NCBI RefSeq assembly: GCF_020379485.1 | Contig: NC_063452.1 | Location: 37,772,650 to 37,836,649 of the forward strand | From: Brassica napus | Taxonomy: Eukaryota > Streptophyta > Magnoliopsida > Brassicales > Brassicaceae | Length of the DNA: 64,000 nt | Reading direction: 5' to 3' | Shown: piece after piece, positions 10,561 to 22,404 of the stretch | Position numbering within the stretch: position 1 is the first letter of the stretch | Layout: each line of letters opens with the position of its first letter | The notes under the pieces: generated by a model | Databases searched by the model: none | Told to the model about the DNA's origin: nothing | The model's input: the letters and a program-made list of their open reading frames with translations, nothing else | Made by a program: the position numbers and the translations under genes

Positions 10561-12500
10561 ATACCTTTAAAGGAGTAGAAAATGAATATTCTAAAATGAA
10601 AAACCTTCAAAAACAAGAAAAAGTATTGAGAAAAATATGAGACAAAAAAAATGAAAAATTGATATAAAAGAAGATTGGAGAGTTTTATATTGAGAAACAT
10701 TACATTTTTGTTGCAGCTATTTTGAGAGAAAAAGAGAGAATGTTAAATTTTCTTTATAAGGAGGCAAAGTTTTCAATTAGGTTAGATATTTTTTGGTTAA
10801 AATACACTAGAAAACTTCCCAAGAAAAATACTCCAAAAGACTTTTCTGGAAGTGGGAAGACTTCAGGAGAATTCTGCTAATGAAGTCTGAATCCGACTCA
10901 TATCTGAGAAATCTAAATATAAAAAAACGTTAAAATGGCTTCAAGACAAAGAAAACCTTCAAACATGATTTTTTTAATTTTTGATAATAATAAATAAAAC
11001 ATTCATATTAGTTTGAGTCTATAAATTTTCTGAATCTAATATAAAAACACATAAAATACATATCCAAAATTCATGGATCTTTCTTTAAAAGAGTGGAAGA
11101 TGAAAACCATGAAAAGGAAAACCAGCAAAACAAGATAAATTTGTGAGAAAGACATGAGAAAATGAGAAATTGATATAAAATTTGATGTTTTCAAGTTCAA
11201 AGAGATTAGATAGAGGTTTGAGAGTTTTAGAATCTGAAACATTACATTTTTGTTACAGCCATTTAAGAGAAAGAGAGAGAATGTGTAAATTTTCCTAATA
11301 TAAAGAGACGGAAATTTTAATTAGGTTAATTATTTTCAGTTCAGAAGACTTCTTGGAAAGTTTTCTAACATAAAATACATTAGAAGGAAGTCTTCTAAAC
11401 CCTAAATTACTATTCGTCTCAGAAGACTTCTTCTAATGCATCATATGTTAAATGACTTCGCAAAAAAACTTTTAAACCATAAAATCAAATAACTAAAAAA
11501 TAGCAACAAACACTTCATTAAACATAAGTTCAGCATATAAAGTGTTTAATATATACAAAACTAAACACATATATGTTAAATTTAATTTTCTTAAATTTTT
11601 TATGTTTCTAATATCTGACCATAAAATACTAACAATACTACAATATATGTTATCAAACTCTAAACCAAGTACAATCATGACTTAAAACCTATTTCACTCA
11701 TATGTATTGAAAAAATAATAATTTAAGTATATGATTTAGAATTGTTTAGAATTACATAATTTCAATTTATTTTCCATTAAAATATTATTTTATAAATTTT
11801 ATAAATTATTTTTAAGAGATGGTTATAATTTTTGTAAAAGTGATTATATACTTTTTGTTTGGTCATAAAGATATGGTTATAATTTCACTACAAATTTAGA
11901 TTATTTTGCATTGATTAAATTTCGGGTATATTTTTTTCATTTGAAATTAAGTTTAGGTTATTTTTATCAAATTCTCCTTGTTGTTTTCATCACACTCTCC
12001 TATGCACATGTTGAATACATTCAACATATTCAACATTTTGAGTACATATTCACCATTTTGAATACATTCAATACAATTTAATTCACATAAGTTTAAAGGC
12101 CATATTCAACACTACTTCCTTTAAAGCGGTTTAATTATTGATTTAATTTTCAACAGTGCCAGTGTAAATACTTAATACCTTGCCAAAACAGAAAAAAATT
12201 ACAATGGAGAAGAACGGAAAAATGGGAAAAGGATTAAATTTTTAAACTGAATTTAAAATCAAATAAAAACCTAAATATAAGATGATTAAACGTATGGAAT
12301 ATAAAAACGTTCAAACTCATTAAAAGCCATGTAACTTGTGGTGTTTTACTCCATGCATATTATAAGTTACATGATAAAAAAAAGAAAGCAAAACCAATGG
12401 TATATATATGATGTCTTTTGGCAGATGGATGATGCAGAGTTTTCTAATTTATCAACGAATCTAATCCATACAATATCATAATAATTTTTAGCTTTCAAAT
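10561..12500. other. AT-rich intergenic DNA with a diverged internal duplication
   Basis: No gene is visible. Blocks 10,565-10,860 and 11,085-11,380 are diverged direct copies of each other; shared landmarks are GAAATTGATATAAAA, GAAACATTACATTTTTGTT, AGAGAGAATGT and TTTTAATTAGGTTA. Repeated GAAGACTTC/GAAGTCTTC pieces give local inverted repeats. From 12,000 to 12,110 a short TTGAATACATTCAACA-like motif repeats. These look like ageing transposon remnants of unknown class. Confidence 0.6.
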
Positions 12501-12503
12501 TTC

Positions 12504-12514
12504 CTTTATAAAAG
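12504..12514 (+). promoter_or_regulatory. Candidate TATA box of the PMEI-like gene
   Basis: TTTATAAAAGT lies about 55 bp before the ATG at 12,566, in an A-rich leader. The spacing allows transcription to start about 25-30 bp downstream and leaves a short 5' leader. This is based on sequence alone. Confidence 0.45.
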
Positions 12515-12565
12515 TAAAAAGAAACTAAACCCAAGAAAACACACCTAACACCATTTCGTCTCAAC

Positions 12566-13261
12566 ATGGAAACAATGAAAATTAAACACATTTGTTTTCT
12601 TACATGGTTCCTTTTGTCCGCGTTTTCGGTAACAAACGCGATTCCCAAAAGTGACATTAAAAACTTGTGCAGAGAGACGGCTGATGCAGCGTTCTGCCGG
12701 AATAAACTCAATACAGATCCACGAATAGAAGCCGCAAGAGATCTCGGAGACGTGCTTGTAATTGCGGTAATGTTTTAGATTCTCATATGTCGTCATTTCA
12801 ATTAATTGGATTATGTAGATTAGTTATTTTATCTAGTTAAAGAGTAGTATAATATATAGACGATTTATAAATAGACTGTAGAGAAAGCTTTGTTTTATGA
12901 TTGGAAATTTTATCAGATAACGCTGTAAACTATTCAAGTGAATGACGCAAAGACCCATATTAACAGCGTCAGTGGAGAGTACAGTGGTCCGAACGGGAGG
13001 AGACGGATTAATGTTTGCAATAAGAATTACGATATCGCTTTGGCTAGGTTCAAGGCTGCTTGGGAGAACGCACTGAAAAAATCATTTGCGGAAGCAAACA
13101 GACTTACAGGTGTTGGCAACAACGCTGTGAATGACTGCGAAAATGGATGGGGAAGGGGTGGCCAGAGACAAAAGTCCCCTCTCACTTTATATAACACAAA
13201 TGTTACAAAACTATATGGAATCATTCGTCTTCTTACCCAAAAGCTTGGGATTAGAATATAA
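12566..13261 (+). CDS. PMEI/invertase-inhibitor domain secreted protein, two exons (possibly broken at the splice)
   Basis: Exon 1 starts at 12,566 and encodes a hydrophobic signal peptide of about 25 residues ending near SVTNA. It is followed by the first PMEI-domain helix with its cysteine pair (LCRETADAAFC). Exon 2 carries the other two conserved cysteines (NVCNKNYDIAL and NDCENGW) and ends at 13,261. Four cysteines in this order are the hallmark of plant invertase/pectin methylesterase inhibitors, small apoplastic proteins of about 170-200 residues; this one would have about 169-174. The donor after 12,766 (GCG|GTAATG) is phase 0. The best-looking acceptor (TTCAAG at 12,938) would put TGA straight after the junction; the AG at 12,951-12,952 restores the frame. 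Either the weaker site is used or the gene is damaged. Which subfamily (pectinase or invertase target) cannot be told from sequence. Confidence 0.7.
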
Positions 13262-13646
13262 TACATTTTTTTTTTTTGATCGGAGAATATAATACATTAG
13301 AGGAAACAATAAAGTAAGTAATCGAAATTGTCGGAATATTAAGATTTGTTTCAAATTTAGGATTGAGACATATGGTGAAATGAACAACTTTGGTGAAACA
13401 AGAGGTGTTCTTTTTTTTCTAACACAAACTTGGAGGTGTTCAATCCGGTAAATCCGGACCAATTAAAACCAAACTAAGATATACAAAGTGGTTTAGATTT
13501 GGTAATACCAAATAAATCAAATGAATGGTTATTTTAGAAACCGCATTATATGAATATAGTTTGATATACAAATCGAACAAACCGGATAAACCGACCAGAT
13601 TAATAAAAATATAATAGTATTATATGTAAATTATATAATACTTTAA
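13262..13646. other. Intergenic sequence between the PMEI-like gene and the LINE
   Basis: No coding potential is visible. A poly-T run (13,267-13,278) follows the stop codon closely. Degenerate AACCAAACTAA/AACCGGATAAACCG patterns at 13,440-13,600 resemble common old plant repeat debris. Confidence 0.5.
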
Positions 13647-13751
13647 TCACATATTTACATAAAGCAGTTCAGGGCTGATTAAGAGTTCGAGAGGCAGTTC
13701 GCGCAAGGGTAATGGTTTGGAGGGGTCCAAAAACTCCTCTGAAAAATATCC

Positions 13752-14453
13752 ATGAAGACAATCAGTTGGAACTGTCGAGGGATAGAGAACGACCTCACAG
13801 TTCGACGCTTTACGGAGATGTGTCAGAAGCATCACCCAAGACTTGTGTTCCTTTCTGAGACGAAGAACAGAAGGCTGTTGCAAAACATTCAGGCCGACTT
13901 AGGTTTTTATCATTTGTATACTGTTGAGCCACTTGGACTCAGCGGAGGTTTAGCTTTATTTTTTATGGATGAATTTCAAGTTAATATTTTATTTTCGAAT
14001 AACCGTATGATTGACATTGAGGCAGTCATTGATGGAATAAAAGTCTATATGATGTTTGTTTATGGAGATCATGTACTAGAAAGACGAGATCAACATAATG
14101 TTAATTCGGCGAAATTAGTGGAGGAGCTTAAGGAAAAAGTGGAGGGTTTGTATGCAGATGATAATGCTACAACGGAGGAAATTGCAGCTACGTTGAAGGA
14201 ACTCTCTGATGATCTTAAAGCAGAAAAAATGTTCTGGAAACAAAAGAGTCGAGTGTTTTGGCTGAGAGAAGGTGACAGAAATACAAAAAAAATTCATGCA
14301 TTTACAAAGCAAAGAAGAGAACGGAATAAGATCACGCAGCTCTGGGATGCAAATGGAAATATAGTTGAGGATGAAGAAGGATTAGTAGTCATTGCTACTA
14401 GCTACTTTAGGCAGATCTTTGAATCTTCTAACCCGGAGGACATTGAAGAGGCA
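13752..14453 (+). pseudogene. LINE ORF2, 5' part: endonuclease start fused to pre-RT region
   Basis: The frame opens MKTISWNCRGIEND, the usual beginning of a plant L1 ORF2 with its apurinic/apyrimidinic endonuclease-like domain (WNCRG with the active-site Asn, then the SETKN motif with the catalytic Glu). After about 115 residues (VYGDHVLERRDQ) it jumps to the region just before reverse transcriptase (KQKSRVFWLREGDRNTKKIH). By family knowledge roughly 190 residues carrying the endonuclease catalytic Asp and His pairs are missing. The frame is open to 14,453, where an LTR element is inserted; it resumes at 28,866. Endonuclease activity cannot be expected. Confidence 0.85.
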
Positions 14454-15811
14454 TGATACCACTCAAATTACCCTAAGGAGTGAATTACTCTCTCAAATAA
14501 GAGGTTCAGTTGCAGTACTTAGGGATCGAATCCACAAGGAGTTAGAGAATCTATTAAATCTAGTCAGGTTATTAATTCTAGGTGTTTGTTGTTTTATGGG
14601 TTTAAAAGTAAATAGCAATCCTAATTGAGCAAGTCTGTTGCTCTACTAACAAGATGATTGGGGGTGTAACTTTATTGGAAGATATTAGATGCAGAGTTTC
14701 TATTCAGGTGTTGGAGATTATAATCTTATAGATGCCTAACAGTTGCATGCATGATATATTAGAGCTCAACTCCTTAATCACAGTGATCAGCGATGGCAAT
14801 ATTTCACTGGTTAACTAACTACATCTTGGATCTCAACTGTCGTCTTTTGATCACAAGAAAGTGTCGATCGATGATCCTATAGGGATATCGATCGATACAC
14901 CTTTCACAATATCGATCGATTGTCAGATGACGATATCGATCGATAGCTTCTAGTTAAGCCCACGGCGCAGGTTGATAATGCTCACTAGTCTCCTAGATCA
15001 GTTAGCTCTCTCTAGCAGTCCTAGCATGACATATTAGATTCAGGACAGGATGATCACGGATGCTTGACGCATGCAAATTCCTAGGTTCAATATTCTAGTT
15101 AGCAAGGCTAGAACAAGCATTAAGAACAATCAATCAATGAATATCACAACTAAGCAATTCTATAGTTGAGGCTGATCCCTCTAACCTATTTGAACCCTGA
15201 ATCTAACAAGTAAACTACTCAGACATAGCTAAGCAATTCATGACACAAAATATAGATAAAAACTACATAGAATAGAATAGATGAATCAATGGAGTTCCAA
15301 TCACAAATCTCTCTATGATCTTCTCTCCTAAAACTCTCTCGCTCTCTTGCTGAAAGTAAGAATACAATGATGGTAAAAGCTCTTCTTGCCTCCTAACACT
15401 TAGGCAAGTATATAACTATTAGGTTAAAAACTCGTCAGGGGTAATCTTGTAATTTGGTGAAGCCTTGGGTTTAAAGTCGGCTGAAACCAAGTCGTGCGTT
15501 CTGCGTCTCGACATCGATCGATGGCACAGGATGTACATTGATTGATCATAATCTTCAATCGTCGAGACTTTTCTTCTATATCGATCGACGGCACTTGATG
15601 TGCATCGATCGATTGCTTCTTCTGCATATCGACCTCTAATGGTCAGCTCAGATGAAATCTCTTTTAAGCTCCTAAATGCTCCATAATCATCACTTTACTC
15701 CAAGATACTCCTGAAACTGAAAACATACCTAATAGGATAGAATATATAATATATAGATAGTAAAACCTTTATATACCATGGATGAAAATTGGTCAAATCC
15801 ATGGTATATCA
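14454..15811 (-). repeat. Element C 3' LTR
   Basis: The LTR opens TGATACCACTC and closes GGTATATCA on the plus strand. Seven TCGATCGA palindromes occur in its 1,358 bp (about 14,862, 14,889, 14,912, 14,935, 15,512, 15,581 and 15,604). It differs from the right-hand LTR by scattered substitutions and small indels, which points to a fairly recent insertion. Confidence 0.95.
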
Positions 15812-15826
15812 ACTCCCCCAGACTTA
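15812..15826 (-). other. Polypurine tract of element C, adjoining the 3' LTR
   Basis: The minus strand reads TAAGTCTGGGGGAGT directly against the LTR. Copies of this site also follow the two internal LTR tails (19,222 and 22,636); the one at 22,636 has one change (TTCCCC instead of TCCCCC). Confidence 0.85.
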
Positions 15827-17199
15827 CCCTTTTGCTTGTCCTCAAGCAAAACAAACAGGCAGTCTCTGTGAAAGAGGTTTGAAAACAGCAGGGACTCCCA
15901 AATTTAAAACATAGAAATCATCACCTCTACAATATTGCAATCCACATCTAAAAAGTCCTAATCACAAAAGCACATTATGCAATATCCTAGCTTAACAACC
16001 AAATTCAACTAGTCTACAACTCAGCAAATCATGTCTGACATTCTCTTCTACTAACCTCATTTCTTAGCATAAATATAAAAGTGCAGGCTTTACCTTGGGA
16101 GTATCGATCACAGGATGCAAGAATTTTCAGACAAGTATCTGGAACTGCAGGTAAAAGTTAGTTCCTAATTTCTTTCTCTCTAATTTCTCTCTTGAGTCAA
16201 AGTCTGCTTTTATTGCAAGATTAGTGAGCAAGATTGGACAGGCTTCCATGAATCAAGACTTAATGGTGGTTGCCACCAAGCCATGCTCACTTCTTTTTGA
16301 CCTATATCCAAGAATTCCTTGTGAAGCGAGCCTTGAAGATTGCCGCCTTCAAGTCCCGTTCGAATTCTTTTTATTGGAATCTTTATGAATCAAGCCTTAA
16401 TGGTTTTAGCCACCAAGTCATGTTCAGATTCCTCCTAACTAAATCCTAAGTCCTATTTAAATAATAAATTTCGGGAAATTTTTTTTTTTTTTTTAATAAC
16501 ACTAACTACTCTACGGTCGAAATAGAGAGAGAAAAAGTGATAAATGAATCTACACAAGGCGTTACCTTCCAGACTTGTCTGAAGAATCCGATCCCATGTA
16601 TACCAAGCCCAAGACAAACAATTATGTCAGGTTTAGTGTTGGAGGTCAGCTTTGGTTCCTTCAAACAATCAAGGCAAGTGTGTATAGTAGACAGGTTGAT
16701 CCACTTTAGCATCTTTAGTACTATCTGTAATCAGTAAATCTAAAATGGTGCTAAAGAGTGGTTAGACATTCAAGTATAAATCAATAGTAAGATCATAGTC
16801 CCTTTCTCATAACTAAGTATAACTTTATTAAAATCCTTTTAATAAGAATCAAAATAAATAATGTCAGTAAACCTCCCCCAGACTTAAATTACATTGTCCC
16901 AGTGTAACGCAGTCGGAGTTATGGTGGAAATAAATCATAAGTACTCAATGTAACAAGCTAGGAAGATAGACCTGACCGGAGTAGGAATCAATCGATGTGT
17001 ATCGGTATGCATCGATCGTCGTAGGTGTCAGCATGTCGATCGATGTCGACGTCTCGTCCACGGTCGATATGGTGATCATTATCCTACTTGGGTCTTGCAA
17101 TAAATCTGAAAGAATAAAAACGAAAGTAAATATTAGTAACTGAAAACCAATTAAAATTACCTAATAGTGGGTTGCCTCCCACTCAGCGCTTTGTTATAG

Positions 17200-18661
17200 T
17201 CATTTAGCTTGACAGCTACTTGTTGGGAAACAAGCATCCACCTCATCTCTGCACATTCTGGACCAAGCTGCAATGAAACTTCTTGTGGCCTCATCGTTTC
17301 TGGTCCATCTCTCATCCATCTTCTGTATTGCATTTGACATGTTCTGTAGCCTCTCCTGAAGAATTTCAATGCTGAACTGATGCCATCCTATCTTGTCGTA
17401 GGCGTATGCTGATAGCTCGTTCAGTTCCTCGTGCATTGACTCCATCTTGTTGTGTATCAGCTGCTCGTCGTCTGATGTAGACTTAGTATCAATCGATGCG
17501 ACCATATGTCTATCAATCCTTGCTGGTGCAGTACTGTCGATCGATTGTGGAGACGTGTTGTTGAAGGAATGGCCCGAATATCTGTCATCATGCATAGCAA
17601 TCTCTGTATCTCTTTCCTTCCAGTAATCCTCATCATACTCCTCTGTAGGATCCTCATTGGATGAAGGAATTACAGTATCCACTGCAAAACTTTCATGGAA
17701 TCCACTGTCTGCCCAACTACTCTATTGAATAGTCATCTCGTCCTCTGTTGTTTGGTTGTTGAAAGGCAAAGTCTGGATAACACTGATTTGGTAATGTGAA
17801 GTGGTCTACCGGTTGCTTCCCATCGAGCGACGTGGGATAGCGTTCATCGGTCGTCGGTGACTCATTGGAATCGATCGATGAAACAGTGCGGGTGTCGATC
17901 GATTCCGAGTACTCGGTTTTGTACTCTGCTCCACAATGGCATGCTACAATGTAGCCAAGATCATTTCCAAGCTCCTGGAGGTTGACCTGTTGTCTCTCAA
18001 CTCGAACTGGGTCATAGTGGACGTCTAGATCTATCAGTGCCAGACACAATCTGTTGGTGTTCATGTCACATACAGCTCCTACTGTAGCCAGGAAAGCTCT
18101 TCCAAGCAGAAGTGAAGAGTTCCAGTTTAAGTTTATGTCCACGACATGAAAATCTACTGGGACAAGGGCATTACCAATCTGTACTTCAATGTCTCTTATG
18201 ATGCCTCCTGAGCTTCTTTCTGAAAGGTCCACGAAGGTGAAAGATTCTGATGAAGGCTCTATTTTCAGACCCAGCTGGTCTGCCATAACCTTAGGTAGTA
18301 TGCTGATTGATGCTCCTGTTTCACAAAGTGCATGGGGAAATTCATTACCCTTCACCACACGTGGTATTGCGAACTTCCCAGGATCACTCTTCTTCTTCAA
18401 TGTGATCCTTAGTTTCATCCTTTCCCTGACATGATGAAACATTCACCTAATGTCCTCCTCAGTTTCCTTTGTCTCTCTCAAGAACATCCACAACCTGTGT
18501 GTGAAATAAACTTCATCAAAAGGTTTCTCCACTGGGATTCTAAGGACTCTCTTAGTGAAACCATCCATCTCCTTCTCATTAGCTTCTCTCTTAAGGTTCT
18601 TAGGAATCTTCTCCTTCCTCTTCCTTAACCTTCTTCCTTCAGATGCCTCATCAACTTGCAT
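17200..18661 (-). pseudogene. Retropepsin-like protease region, block copy 1
   Basis: Reading from 18,661 leftwards: a basic linker (RRLRKRKEKIPKN), a conserved segment FDEVYFTHRLWMF, then the retropepsin core about 18,100-18,370. The core has HALCETGASISILP where the family has Asp-Thr-Gly, and the flap-side landmark SLLLGRAFLATVGAVCD. A Ser/Asp-rich tail with SID repeats extends to 17,200. A frame break at about 18,442 and another near 17,700-17,717 split it into three open pieces. The catalytic Asp is Glu, so cleavage activity is unlikely even before the frame breaks. Confidence 0.75.
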
Positions 18662-18991
18662 AGGCTCTGGTGTAGTGTCTGAAGGGTTGGTTGTAGGTTA
18701 TGGTGGGTTGGCTGATGGTTTAGGTGATGGTCTGAGTGCGTTGATTCAGTCATTATCAATAGATGGTAACCGCACTCGGTAGGTGAGAGGTGTCCCTCGA
18801 TCGATGGGAGGTGAGGGGGGTCAACCGATGTCGGTCGACTGCTGGATCATGCGGTCGATCGATTTTGACGTAGAAAGGGGAGGGTGGGTGAGGATGTTTT
18901 TCTGCGAATTCCTCATGAGTCATGATTTGAACTGCACTACACTCCGCAGTCGATTCAGCAGATGACGTCGATCTATGTCTAGAGTGATCTG

Positions 18992-21900
18992 TCGATCGAC
19001 GGCACTTGATGTGCATCGATCGATTGCTTCTTCTGCATATCGACCTCTAATGGTCAGCTCGGATGAAATCTCTTTTAAGCTCCTAAATGCTCCATAATCA
19101 TCAGTTTACTCCAAGATACTCCTGAACCTGAAAACATACTAATAGGATAGAATATATAATATATAGATAGTAACACCTTTATATACCATGGATGAAAATT
19201 GGTCAAATCCATGGTATATCAACTCCCCCAGACTTACCCTTTTGCTTGTCCTCAAGCAAAACAAACAGGCAGTCTCTGTGAAAGAGGTTTGAAAACAGCA
19301 GGGACTCACAAATTTAAAACATAGAAATCATCACCTCTACAATATTGCAATCCACATCTAAAAAGTCCTAATCACAAATGCACATTATGCAATATCCTAA
19401 CTTAACAACCAAATTCAACTAGTCTACAACTCAGCAAATCATGTCTGATATTCTCCTCTACTAACCTCATTTCTTAGCATAAATATGAAAGTGCAGGCTT
19501 TACCTTGGGAGTATCGATCACAGGATGCAAAGATTTTCAGACAAGTATCTGTAACTGCAGGTAAAAGTTAGTTCCTAATTTCTTTCTCTCTAATTTCTCT
19601 CTTGAGTCAAAGTCTGCTTTTATTGCAAGATTAGTGACCAAGATTGGACTTGCTTCCATGAATCAAGACTTAATGGTGGTTGCCACCAAGCCCTGTTCAC
19701 TTCTTTTTGACCTATATCCAAGAATTCCTTGTGAAGCGAGCCTTGAAGATTGCCGCCTCCAAGTCCCGTTCGAATTCTTTTTCTTGGAATCTTTATGAAT
19801 CAAGCCTTAATGGTTTTAGCCACCAAGTCATGTTCAGATTCCTCCTACCTAAATCCTAAGTCCTATTTAAATAATAAATTTCGGGAAATTTTTTTTTTTT
19901 TTTTTGAATAACACTAACTGCTCTAGGGTCAAAATAGAGAGAGAAAAAGTGATAAATGAATCTACACAAGGCGTTACCTTCCAGACTTGTCTGAAGAATC
20001 CGATCCCATGTATACCAAGCCCAAGACAAGCAATTATGTCAGGTTTAGTGTTGGAGGTCAGCTTTGGTTCCTTCAAACAATCAAGGCAAGTGTGTATAGT
20101 AGACAGGTTGATCCACTTTAGCATCTTTAGTACTATCTGTAATCAGTAAATCTAAAATGGTGCTAAAGAGTGATTAGACATTCAAGTATAAATCAATAAT
20201 AAGATCATAGTCCCTTTCTCATAACTAAGTATAACTTTATTAAAATCCTTTTAATAAGAATCAGAATAAATAATGTCAGGAAACCTCCCCCAGACATAAA
20301 TTACACTGTCCCAATATAACACAGTCGGAGTTATGGTGGAAATAAATCATAAGTACTCAATGTAACAAGCTAGGAAGATATACCTGACCAGAGTGGGAAT
20401 CGATCGATGTGTATCGGTATGCATCGATCGTCGCAGGTGTCAGCATGTCGATCGATGTCGACGTCTCGTCCATGGTCGATATGGTGATCATTATCCTACT
20501 TGAGTCTTGCAATAAATCTGAAAGAATAAAAACAAAAGTAAATACTAGTAACTAAAAAAACCAATTAAAATTACCTAATAGTGGGTTGCCTCACACTCAG
20601 CCCTTTGTTATAGTCATTTAGCTTGACAGCTACTTGTTGGGAAACAAGCATCCACCTCATCTCTGCACATTCTGGACAAAGCTGCAATGAAACTTCTTGT
20701 GGCCTCATCGTTTCTGGTCCATCTCTCATCCATCTTCTGTATTGCATTTGAGATGTTTTGTAGCCTCTCCTGAAGAGTTTCAATGCTGAACTGATGTCAT
20801 CCTATCTTGTCGTAGGCGTATGCTGATAGCTCGTTCAGTTCCTCGTGCATTGACTCCATTTTGTTGTGTATCAGCTGCTCGTCGTCTTATGTAGACTTGG
20901 TATCAATCGATGCGACCATATGTCTATCAATCGTTGCTGGTGCAGTACTGTCGATCGATTGTGGAGACGTGTTGTTGAAGGAATGGCCCGAATATCTGTC
21001 ATCATGCATAGCAATCTCTATAGCTATTTCCTTCCAGTAATCCTCATCATACTCCTCTGTAGGATCCTCATTGGATGAAGGAATTACAGTATCCACTGCA
21101 AAACTTTCATGGAATCCACTGTCTGCCCAACTGCCTATTGAATAGTCATCTCGTCCTCTGTTGTTGGGTTGTTGAAAGGCAAAGTCTCGATAACACTGAT
21201 TTGGTAATGTGAAGTGGTCTACCGGTTGCTTCCCGTCGAGCGACGTGGGATAGCATTCATCGGTCGTCGGTGACTCATTGTAATCGATCGATGAAACAAT
21301 GCGGGTGTCGATCGATTCCGAGTACTCTGTTTCGTACTCTGCTCCACAATGGCATGCTGCAATGTAGCCAAGATCATTTCCAAGCTCCTGGAGGTTGACC
21401 TGTTGTCTCTCAACTTGAACTGGGTCATAGTGGACGTCTAGATCTATCAGTGCCAAACACAATCTGTTGGTGTTCATGTCACATACAGCTCCTACTGTAG
21501 CCAGGAAAGCTCTTCCAAGCAGAAGTGAAGAGTTCCAGTTTAGCTTTATGTCCAGGACATGAAAATCTACTGGGACAAGGGCATTACCAATCTGTACTTC
21601 AAGGTCTCTTATGATGCCTCCTGAGCTTCTTTCTGAAAGGTCCACGAAGGTGAAAGATTCGGATGAAGGCTCTATTTTCAGACCCAGCTGGTCTACCATA
21701 ACCTTAGGTAGTATGCTGATTGATGCTCCTGTTTCACAAAGTGCATGGGGAAATTCAATACCCTTCACCACACATGGTATTGCGAACTTCCCAGGATCAC
21801 TCTTCTTCTTCAATGTGATCCTTAGTTTCATCCTTTCCCTGACATGATGAAACATTCCCCTAATGTCCTCCTCAGTTTCCTTAGTCTCTCTGAAGAACAT

Positions 21901-22404
21901 CCACAACCTGTGTGTGAAATAAACTTCATCAAAAGGTTTCTCCACTGAGATTTTGAGGACTCTCTTAGTGAAACCATTCATCTCCTTCTCATTAGCTTCT
22001 CTCTTAAGGTTCTTAGGAATCTTCTCCTTCCTCTTCCTTAACCTTCTTCCTTCAGATGCCTCATCAACTTGCATAGGCTCTGGTGTAATGTCTGAAGGGT
22101 TGGTTGTAGGTTATGGTGGGTTGGCTGATGGTTTAGGTGGTGGTCTGAGTGCGTTGATTCAGTCATTATCAATAGATGGTAACCGCACTCGGTAGGTGAG
22201 AGGTGCCCGTCGATCGATGGGAGGTGAGGGGGGTCGATCGATGTCGGTCGACTGCTGGATCATGCGGTCGATCGATTTTGACGTAGAAAGGGGAGGGTGG
22301 GTGAGGCTGTTTTTCTGTAAATTCCTCATGAGTCATGATTCGAACTGCACTACACTCCGCCGTCGATTCAGCAGATGACGTCGATCGATGTCTAGAGTGA
22401 TCTG
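18992..22404 (-). repeat. Triplicated block, copy 2 (3,413 bp)
   Basis: The block has the same content and order as copy 1, starting with a 230-bp LTR tail (18,992-19,221) and a polypurine tract. It differs by scattered point changes. It carries the best-preserved protease frame of the three. Confidence 0.9.
20887..22074 (-). pseudogene. Retropepsin-like protease region, block copy 2 (395-residue open frame)
   Basis: This is the longest open frame in element C, running from M at 22,074 to 20,887 without interruption. It has the order basic linker, FDEVYFTHRLWMF, retropepsin core with CETGAS at about 21,735-21,755, LLLGRAFLATVG, then a tail with SIDTR/SID repeats. The Asp-to-Glu change at the catalytic position is shared with the other copies. 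It ends at a TAA at 20,887-20,889, where copies 1 and 3 read on for about 60 more residues. No reverse transcriptase follows; downstream on the minus strand is the untranslated region and polypurine tract. Confidence 0.75.

Larger units (their letters stand above)
15581..18991 (-). repeat. Triplicated block, copy 1 (3,411 bp)
   Basis: The block begins at the TCGATCGA inside the 3' LTR (15,581) and runs through the LTR tail, polypurine tract, untranslated region and protease frame. It ends at the TCGATCGA at 18,992, where sequence jumps back to LTR-tail sequence. The 8-bp palindrome is common to both sides of the junction. Confidence 0.9.
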
